Below are positions 8,481 through 13,691 of a DNA stretch of 13,691 bases, piece after piece. The stretch lies in the NCBI GenBank assembly GCA_943324415.2, contig CALPLN020000034.1, forward strand, positions 1 to 13,691, read 5' to 3'. The translations under genes and the position numbers were made by a program. The notes beneath the pieces are model-generated. The model had not been told where the DNA came from and ran no database searches. It saw nothing but the letters and a program-made list of their open reading frames with translations. This stretch comes from Sediminibacterium ginsengisoli. Its GTDB lineage: Bacteria; Bacteroidota; Bacteroidia; Chitinophagales; Chitinophagaceae. Every line of letters starts with the position of its first letter. Within the stretch, counting starts at the first letter, position 1.

Positions 8481-9464
8481 TTATAATTGATGTTTTAAAT
8501 CTGACAATACATTTTCAATATTCCAATCTAATTTTTGTTCAAAAGGTGCTTTTCTTTGTTGGCAATCTTGTACCGAACAGATAGGGCAACTATAAGGCAT
8601 GCAGCCGTCGGTGTGTACAAAAAATTCGATACTAGCACCAAATTTATTTTTTATTAAATTGGTAAAGTCTTCTACTACTTGGTGTGCTTCGTTTACGTTT
8701 AAATACCATGGCACAGTTAAATGACAATCGATATGCATTAAACTGCCGTATTTAATTACACGTAAATTATGTAAGTCTACCCAGTGTACGTTTCTGTTTT
8801 TATTCAATTCTGCTATGACTTCTTCAAGTAAAGCCAAGTCAGCTTCGTCCATGATACCTGCTAAAGATGCCCTGATAATTTGATACCCATTGTAGATGAT
8901 CCAAAAACTCATTAAAATGGCCAATGCTGCATCAATACCAGTAATATTGGTTAACAAAACAATGCCAATGCCGATTGTAACAGCAAAGGTGGTAAAGCTA
9001 TCTAACACCAAATGCTGCCCGCTAGACACCAATGCAAGTGATTTGTTTTTCTTACCCATCTTTTTTGCAATCAAACCAGCAAATAAATTTAGAAATGCAG
9101 TTGTCAATAGTACCCATATACCATTATCTAGACTATGTAATTCTGTCGGATGAAAGAAGGCATCGATTGCTTCATAGAAAATAATTAATCCAGCAGTAAT
9201 AATTAAACTTCCTTCAAATGCAGCAGAAATAAACTCCGCTTTTCCGTGTCCATAAGGGTGCTCTTTGTCTTTTGGCTTAGACGCCACATATAAACTATAA
9301 AGGCCAATGGCGCCAGCCAAAACATTGACAATGCTCTCTAAGGCGTCTGATAAGACAGATAGCGAGTGAGTCATGAAATAAGCGACGAATTTCAATACAA
9401 AAAGAACGACACTTAGGGTAGTGACATAAAACTGTATTTTTAAATTCTGTTTAGCTGCTTGCAA
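8481..9464 (-). CDS. Cation diffusion facilitator metal exporter with a Cys4 carboxy-terminal tail
   Basis: The 327-residue protein has the six-helix CDF membrane domain (about residues 10-205) and a cytoplasmic ferredoxin-like domain after it. CDF proteins export divalent metals (Zn, Fe, Mn, Co, Cd) in exchange for protons. Helix 2 carries LSDALES (D40, E43), followed by HPYGHGK at 69-75. Helix 5 carries HLVLD with H151 and D155, the expected H-x3-D pair. Helix 2 lacks the D-x3-D of the YiiP type, having S44 at the second position, so metal choice is uncertain. The tail holds C288, C293, C296 and C301 with H284 close by, suggesting an extra metal site. Start is ATG at 9462-9464, 21 bp after the superoxide dismutase gene. 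Confidence 0.93.
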   Translation of the reverse strand: MQAAKQNLKIQFYVTTLSVVLFVLKFVAYFMTHSLSVLSDALESIVNVLAGAIGLYSLYVASKPKDKEHPYGHGKAEFISAAFEGSLIITAGLIIFYEAIDAFFHPTELHSLDNGIWVLLTTAFLNLFAGLIAKKMGKKNKSLALVSSGQHLVLDSFTTFAVTIGIGIVLLTNITGIDAALAILMSFWIIYNGYQIIRASLAGIMDEADLALLEEVIAELNKNRNVHWVDLHNLRVIKYGSLMHIDCHLTVPWYLNVNEAHQVVEDFTNLIKNKFGASIEFFVHTDGCMPYSCPICSVQDCQQRKAPFEQKLDWNIENVLSDLKHQL

Positions 9465-9485
9465 GGGGATAAATTAGAAAGTTAA

Positions 9486-10226
9486 TTAATCAAGACACTC
9501 TTCACCATAAAATCGATCTTCAACAAATTTCCAGTTCACTAAATTCCACCAATTGGTAATATAATCTGCTCTTTTATTCTGGTATTTTAAATAATACGCG
9601 TGCTCCCAAACGTCTAATCCTAAAAGTGGGTATCCTTTAACCTCAGCAATATCCATCAATGGATTGTCTTGATTTGGAGTAGTACATATTGCAAGTCCAC
9701 CTTCCTCATTTACAATCAACCATGCCCAACCACTACCAAATCGATTTTTTGCAGCTTCTGAAAATGCTTTTTGAAAATCAGCAAAACTGCCAAATGACTT
9801 TTCGATTTCTTTTAAAAACTGGCCCGTTGGAATTGTTGCAGGTGCAGGCTGCATGGATTGCCAAAACAATTCATGGTTATAATGACCACCTGCATTATTG
9901 CGCATCTTCATTGAATACTTAGAAATAGATGCCAGTAAATTGGTGATGGATGTATTTTTTGTATCCACCTTTTCTGCCACACAGGCATCATTCAAATTTT
10001 TTGTATATCCAGCAGCATGCTTGGTATGATGAATTTCCATAGTCATCGCATCAATGAATGGCTCTAGTGCATTGTATGTGTAGGGCAATGCTTGTTGTAC
10101 ATAATTGATCCCTTGATTCAATTGCAATCCGCCAAATGTATGTATAAGAGGCATGCTCGCCAATGCAATACTCGCTTTGCCAGTTTGTTTGATAAACTGA
10201 CGTCTGCTGTTGGATGAAGTAGACAT
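9486..10226 (-). CDS. Tat-exported Mn/Fe-family superoxide dismutase (Mn-type residues)
   Basis: This 246-residue enzyme converts superoxide to oxygen and hydrogen peroxide. The first 35 or so residues form a twin-arginine signal (SRRQFIKQ at 7-14, then a mild hydrophobic stretch), so the folded, metal-loaded enzyme should act outside the cytoplasm. The mature part matches the SodA/SodB family. Metal ligands are H66 (MEIHHTKH), H118 (GGHYNHELFW), and D205 and H209 (DVWEHAYY). GG at 113-114 and Q186 in PNQDNP are the residues typical of manganese rather than iron forms, though cambialistic use is possible. No lipobox cysteine is present. Start is ATG at 10224-10226, four bases after the permease stop; the metal exporter gene follows 21 bp later. 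Confidence 0.94.
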   Translation of the reverse strand: MSTSSNSRRQFIKQTGKASIALASMPLIHTFGGLQLNQGINYVQQALPYTYNALEPFIDAMTMEIHHTKHAAGYTKNLNDACVAEKVDTKNTSITNLLASISKYSMKMRNNAGGHYNHELFWQSMQPAPATIPTGQFLKEIEKSFGSFADFQKAFSEAAKNRFGSGWAWLIVNEEGGLAICTTPNQDNPLMDIAEVKGYPLLGLDVWEHAYYLKYQNKRADYITNWWNLVNWKFVEDRFYGEECLD

Positions 10227-10230
10227 AGGA

Positions 10231-11655
10231 TTATTTTTTAAAGTACTTCTGTAAAGTTACTTTAATTGGCTGTAAAAATCGGTAGTAAAATTCTTGATTG
10301 AACAACTGAGAATCACGCATCGCTTTATAGGTCAAGAACAGACCTACAGGGATTAAAATCAGGCTCGACATCCACATGCCAGCATACACGGACCACTGCC
10401 CAGACTTAGCTAGTTTCTCTCCAAAATTATTGAGTAAGAAAAAGACCACAAAGAAGGCGATAGCCGAAACCATTGGAGTCCCCAAGCCTCCTTTTCTAAT
10501 AATTGATCCAAGAGGTGCCCCAATTAAAAACAACACGATACATGCAAAGGAAAGTGTGAACTTTCTATGCCATTCAATAGCGTGCATCGTACTTGAATGT
10601 TTTTGCTCATTGTAGATGCTAGCCAATGTTGCTATATTATTTTGCAGAGAGGAGAATTGATATCCCGCAGCCTCGGAAATAATCATTCTTTCAGTAGGTT
10701 GTATAATGGCATCAAAGTTTTTTACGGAAGTTACTTTTACTTTTTTGAAAAGATCGACACTGTCCTTGTATAGCATGAATTTCAAATAAGGATATACTTC
10801 GGTTCTTGCTTTTTTGATGAAAAAACTATCCATCGTCTGAATCGAATCAATGGCTTTTTCCAATTGCCTTACACTCAACATTTTTGGATCATAGATAACA
10901 TCCGAAGTTTTATTCATCTGAAAGGTCTTGAGGTCAAAAACCTTTTTATATTCTTTAAAATTAAGCCTTGTAAATTCAGTATTGGTGGTGGCTCTATAGC
11001 CTTTTTCTTGATAACGCCACCCGTTGTATAAGATAAATTCTAAAAACTTTTTATCAGGTGTAACCCTCATCACGCCTGACTTTGCCATGATCATATTGTC
11101 TTGTAAACCAAATCTCTTTTCAAAAATAACGATGTCTTTAATTACGCTGTCATTGGATTCTTTCTTGCCTAGTTTAATGACGTAGCCATCTATCTTATCA
11201 TAAAAAACACCTTCCTTTAAATCAATAGCGGGCTTGGATACAATGATCTCGTACTTTAAGGTCGTCAACCTCATTTGAGATACAGGAATAATATTATTGG
11301 CCAATAAAAAAGCGATTCCTGCTAAGAAGATCGCAAAAATAAAAAGGGGTCGCATGAATCGAATCAAAGGGATGCCTGCAGACTTAATAGCAATTAGTTC
11401 AAAGCTTTCACCAAGATTTCCAAAAGTCATGATGGAAGAAAAAAGCAAGGCCAGAGGAATTGCGGTCGTCAACATGCTCACAGATACAAGGCCCACTAAT
11501 TTAAAAATAATGAACGTATCCAAGCCTTTTCCAACTAAATCGTCAATGTATAGCCAAAAGAATTGCATAGTCAGCACGAAGATCGAAATAGTCAATGCTG
11601 CCAAAAAGGGTCCAATAAAAGCCCTAAGAATTAGTATGTCTAATTTTTTGAACAA
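10231..11655 (-). CDS. LptF/LptG (YjgP/YjgQ) family permease
   Basis: This 474-residue inner-membrane protein has three membrane helices at the amino end (about 12-35, 50-75, 101-123), a large soluble beta-rich domain between, and three helices at the carboxy end (about 365-385, 395-410, 424-444). That is the LptF/LptG plan. In the Lpt system these proteins, driven by LptB, pull lipopolysaccharide from the inner membrane and pass it to the periplasmic bridge. The GAPLGSIIRKGG segment (379-390) and the FGNLGESFELIAIKSAG coupling region (78-94) are characteristic. Which of the two subunits it represents is not clear. The start is TTG at 11653-11655: an in-frame TAG lies just upstream and the first residues (MFKKLD-ILRAFIGPF) fit the family. 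The START-like gene ends 10 bp before. Confidence 0.92.
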   Translation of the reverse strand: MFKKLDILILRAFIGPFLAALTISIFVLTMQFFWLYIDDLVGKGLDTFIIFKLVGLVSVSMLTTAIPLALLFSSIMTFGNLGESFELIAIKSAGIPLIRFMRPLFIFAIFLAGIAFLLANNIIPVSQMRLTTLKYEIIVSKPAIDLKEGVFYDKIDGYVIKLGKKESNDSVIKDIVIFEKRFGLQDNMIMAKSGVMRVTPDKKFLEFILYNGWRYQEKGYRATTNTEFTRLNFKEYKKVFDLKTFQMNKTSDVIYDPKMLSVRQLEKAIDSIQTMDSFFIKKARTEVYPYLKFMLYKDSVDLFKKVKVTSVKNFDAIIQPTERMIISEAAGYQFSSLQNNIATLASIYNEQKHSSTMHAIEWHRKFTLSFACIVLFLIGAPLGSIIRKGGLGTPMVSAIAFFVVFFLLNNFGEKLAKSGQWSVYAGMWMSSLILIPVGLFLTYKAMRDSQLFNQEFYYRFLQPIKVTLQKYFKK

Positions 11656-11665
11656 AATTGTAGTA

Positions 11666-12049
11666 CTAGCTACCTATTCTATGAAATAGCTCTTTGATTT
11701 GATAACCCCAAAGTTGACTTTGGTCTTTGATTTCATTTTTTTCAGCAAAATCTTTGATTATCAATACAGTTTGATTTGAAATCTCTGTTTTTTCAATACA
11801 AAATTCAAAATATTCATTCTTTTCGCTGTGTAACCATCTAAAACGAATGAATTTATTTTCTTCTTGATCTAAAATCTCTGCTTTGTCAGGTGTGCCGCCA
11901 TTCCATGAAAAACTGAACACATTTTCCCATTCGTCGACTCTATCAGCAAACCATTCTTGTAAACCAGACGCTGTAGAAAGGAATTCAAATAGGATTGCAG
12001 GAGAACATCTAACCGGGAATTCAAGTGTAAATAATTGTTTCTTACTCAT
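11666..12049 (-). CDS. START-like domain protein (SRPBCC fold), Bacteroidota type
   Basis: The 127-residue product starts MSKKQLFTLEFPV and has FEFLSTASGLQEWFADRV at about 21-38, FRWL at 70-73, YFEF at 80-83 and DFAE at 100-103. It ends in an amphipathic helix with LW-x2-QIKEL. These features match the small START-like domain proteins found widely in Bacteroidota, a branch of the helix-grip SRPBCC fold that usually holds a hydrophobic ligand. No function is established and no ligand can be read from sequence. I chose the ATG at 12047-12049 because it gives the family's usual amino end; a frame extension to 12127 adds 26 residues without family resemblance. It is the first gene of the minus-strand run, ending 10 bp before the Lpt-family permease. 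Confidence 0.83.
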   Translation of the reverse strand: MSKKQLFTLEFPVRCSPAILFEFLSTASGLQEWFADRVDEWENVFSFSWNGGTPDKAEILDQEENKFIRFRWLHSEKNEYFEFCIEKTEISNQTVLIIKDFAEKNEIKDQSQLWGYQIKELFHRIGS

Positions 12050-12191
12050 AATATCAATATACCCAAATAAGGGTTCGTTAGATGCAATAATATTAAATAA
12101 ATGCTTGCTTCCAAGTATTTTTAGCACTTAATTCGTTAACAAACTGTAAAGACTTTAAACTTATGGGCTAGATCTTTTCTATTTATATTGA

Positions 12192-12205
12192 TAATCAATT
12201 GATTA
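12192..12205. repeat. 14-bp perfect palindrome in the divergent region
   Basis: TAATCAATTGATTA equals its own reverse complement and lies roughly midway between the START-like gene and ffh. That position would suit an operator acting on either promoter. By a rough base-composition estimate such a palindrome has a few percent chance of falling in this gap, so it is suggestive but not strong. A near copy (AATCAGTTGATT, one mismatch to the inner 12 bases) lies just after ffh. Confidence 0.3.
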
Positions 12206-12289
12206 GGTACATTTATTAAAAACTTGCTTGGGTGCAAATTGAATAAAATCTAATACAAAATCACCTGATTTTCACTGCCATTGTTGACT

Positions 12290-12297
12290 TATCTTTG
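12290..12297 (+). promoter_or_regulatory. Bacteroidota-type -7 promoter box for ffh
   Basis: TATCTTTG fits the Bacteroidota TAnnTTTG -7 consensus exactly. Transcription would begin near 12303, giving a short leader of about 15 bases before the ffh ATG at 12318. The expected TTG at -33 is poor: the closest is CTG at 12265-12267, 22 bases upstream. The position and exact -7 match make it the best promoter candidate in the window. Confidence 0.5.
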
Positions 12298-12317
12298 CAA
12301 ACTATAAAGACTCTCAT

Positions 12318-13649
12318 ATGTTCAATGCACTTAGTGAAAAATTAGAATCAGCGTTTAAACATCTAAAAGGACAATCACGTATCAATGAATTGAACGTGTC
12401 CAATACCCTTAAGGATATTAGAAAGGCCTTATTGGATGCGGATGTGAACTTTAAAATCGCGAAAGAATTTACCGATAGCATCAAAGAAAAAGCGGTGGGC
12501 GAAAAAGTCATCAATGCAATTAGTCCGGGTCAATTGATGGTTAAAATCGTGCAAGACGAATTGACTGCATTGATGGGTTCGGAAGCAAGTTTATTGGACA
12601 CGTCAAAAAATCCAACCATCATTTTAGTAGCGGGTTTACAGGGTAGTGGTAAAACAACTTTCTCTGGTAAATTGGCGACTTATTTGAAAGCCCAAAAAAA
12701 ATCTCCATTATTGGTTGCTGCAGATATTTATCGTCCAGCGGCGATGGATCAATTGACAGTGTTAGCAGAACAAATTGGTGTAGACATTTTTGTAGAGCGT
12801 GAAAATAAAGATGCTGTTTCGATTGCACAAAATGCAATTGCCTATGCAAAACAAAATAATAAAAACGTCATCATTATAGATACGGCAGGTCGTTTAGCTG
12901 TGGATGAATTGATGATGAACGAAGTGGCCAATATTAAATCTGCAATTCAGCCACAAGAAATTTTATTTGTGGTAGACTCAATGACAGGGCAGGATGCAGT
13001 CAATACAGCAAAGGCTTTCAACGATCGATTGGACTTTACTGGAGTTGTTTTAACCAAGTTAGATGGAGATACTAGAGGTGGTGCTGCATTGTCAATTAAG
13101 TATACCGTGAACAAGCCGATTAAGTTCATGAGTAGCGGCGAGAAGATGGATACATTGGATGTGTTTTATCCAGAGAGAATGGCACAGAGAATTTTAGGAA
13201 TGGGTGACATTACCTCTTTGGTAGAAAAAGCACAGGCGCAATTTGATGAAGTTGAAGCCAAAAAATTAGAGAAGAAAATTCGTAAAAATCAATTTGATTT
13301 TGAAGACTTTTTAACACAGATACAGCAGATTAAAAAAATGGGCAACTTAAAAGATTTAATGGGCATGATACCAGGAGTGGGCAAGAGCATTAAAGATGTA
13401 GATATCAAGGAAGATGCATTCAAAGGAGTAGAAGCAATTATTCAATCAATGACCTTAATAGAGCGAAGAAATCCAGACACCTTAAGCCCAAGTAGAAAAG
13501 CAAGGATTGCTAAAGGGGCAGGAAAAGATATTGCCGAAATCAACGCGTTTATCAAACAGTTTGACCAGATGAAACAAATGATGAAGATGATGAATGGTCA
13601 ATCTTTGGGGGGTGCGCTGGGTGGCAGAATGCCAGGAATGAAAAGATAA
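12318..13649 (+). CDS. ffh: Signal recognition particle GTPase Ffh (SRP54)
   Basis: Ffh binds 4.5S RNA and hydrophobic signal sequences of nascent chains and docks with FtsY to deliver inner-membrane proteins co-translationally. The 443-residue protein has the N domain (about 1-95) and the GTPase G domain. The latter shows P-loop GLQGSGKTT at 106-114, insertion-box region ADIYRPAA at 135-142, DTAGR at 188-192, DSMTGQDAVNTA at 220-231, and TKLDGDTRGGAA at 246-257. The methionine-rich M domain (about 300-443) includes GNLKDLMGMIPG and the RNA-binding SPSRKARIAKGAG helix region, and ends in QMKQMMKMMNG and a GG-RMPGMKR tail. Start is ATG at 12318, after a short leader. It is the only plus-strand gene and is divergent from the rest. 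Confidence 0.97.
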   Translation: MFNALSEKLESAFKHLKGQSRINELNVSNTLKDIRKALLDADVNFKIAKEFTDSIKEKAVGEKVINAISPGQLMVKIVQDELTALMGSEASLLDTSKNPTIILVAGLQGSGKTTFSGKLATYLKAQKKSPLLVAADIYRPAAMDQLTVLAEQIGVDIFVERENKDAVSIAQNAIAYAKQNNKNVIIIDTAGRLAVDELMMNEVANIKSAIQPQEILFVVDSMTGQDAVNTAKAFNDRLDFTGVVLTKLDGDTRGGAALSIKYTVNKPIKFMSSGEKMDTLDVFYPERMAQRILGMGDITSLVEKAQAQFDEVEAKKLEKKIRKNQFDFEDFLTQIQQIKKMGNLKDLMGMIPGVGKSIKDVDIKEDAFKGVEAIIQSMTLIERRNPDTLSPSRKARIAKGAGKDIAEINAFIKQFDQMKQMMKMMNGQSLGGALGGRMPGMKR

Positions 13650-13658
13650 GACATTATA

Positions 13659-13670
13659 AATCAGTTGATT
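13659..13670. repeat. Imperfect palindrome just downstream of ffh
   Basis: AATCAGTTGATT has 5-bp inverted arms around a central GT and differs by one base from the centre of the palindrome upstream of ffh (12193-12204). With almost no loop it is unlikely to form a terminator hairpin, and no convincing T-tract terminator is visible in the remaining 42 bases after ffh. Any function is unknown. Confidence 0.2.
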
Positions 13671-13691
13671 GTCAATTAATTTGCATCCAAC

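Larger units (their letters stand above)
12050..12317. promoter_or_regulatory. Divergent intergenic region between the START-like gene and ffh
   Basis: This 268-bp AT-rich stretch is the largest gap in the window and must hold promoters for both ffh (plus strand) and the minus-strand operon. It contains a good -7 box for ffh and a 14-bp palindrome, both listed separately. On the minus strand I found no exact TAnnTTTG; the nearest is TACAGTTTG (12148-12140), which has one extra spacer base, and it was not called. No small open frame with family resemblance and no RNA gene was recognised. Confidence 0.6.

Noticed and set aside
9689..9922. Plus-strand open frame opposite the superoxide dismutase
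   Set aside because: It is antisense to a gene whose metal ligands are all intact, and its translation has no recognisable domain.
11297..11689. 130-codon plus-strand open frame antisense to the permease
   Set aside because: It is lysine- and methionine-rich, as expected when a hydrophobic membrane gene is read backwards, and shows no family resemblance. The minus-strand permease is unambiguous.
12050..12127. 26-residue amino-terminal extension of the START-like protein
   Set aside because: The extension is not like the family, whose members begin close to the MSKK-x-F-TLE segment; the internal ATG at 12047-12049 fits better.
12140..12148. TACAGTTTG on the minus strand as a -7 box for the START-like gene
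   Set aside because: It has one base too many between TA and TTTG and no TTG at a fitting distance upstream.
1..13691. Search for CRISPR arrays, tRNA or rRNA genes, insertion sequences, phage or defence genes
   Set aside because: No regularly spaced repeats, transposase motifs or RNA gene signatures were seen; nearly all of the window is occupied by recognisable chromosomal genes.

Overview
The window reads as a chromosomal housekeeping stretch of a Bacteroidota bacterium, most likely family Chitinophagaceae. The evidence is the gene content (DUF5916 outer-membrane protein, START-like domain protein beside an LptF/G permease, RsmI-like methyltransferase beside an EI24 protein), low GC by eye, A-rich leaders without clear Shine-Dalgarno sequences, and a TAnnTTTG-type -7 box upstream of ffh. 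The family-level placement is inference from protein style only.

Layout: twelve genes run leftwards on the minus strand from 12049 to the left edge. In transcription order they are a START-like domain protein, an LptF/LptG-family permease, a Tat-exported Mn-type superoxide dismutase, a CDF metal exporter with a Cys4 tail, an M20 dipeptidase, an S4-domain RNA-binding protein (HslR-like), TrmD, a DUF5916/CBM9-like outer-membrane protein, adenine deaminase, uracil phosphoribosyltransferase, an EI24/CysZ-like membrane protein, and an RsmI-like methyltransferase cut off by the window edge. Gaps from START-like to TrmD are 4 to 21 bp, consistent with one transcript. The widest internal gap (91 bp, before the DUF5916 gene) probably separates two transcription units. 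On the plus strand, divergent from all of these, lies ffh (signal recognition particle GTPase), complete at the right end.

How the genes work together: one theme is RNA and protein maturation (TrmD, S4 protein, RsmI-like enzyme, Ffh). A second is the cell envelope (LptF/G permease, START-like protein, DUF5916 protein, EI24 protein, exported SOD, metal exporter). A third is nucleobase salvage: Ade converts adenine to hypoxanthine and Upp converts uracil to UMP. No gap between genes exceeds 300 bp; the largest is the 268-bp divergent region at 12050-12317. I saw no tRNA, rRNA, CRISPR array, insertion sequence, phage gene or defence system. I found no convincing novel system; the observations below are modest and mostly concern gene pairings, one unusual protein tail, and start or leader details.
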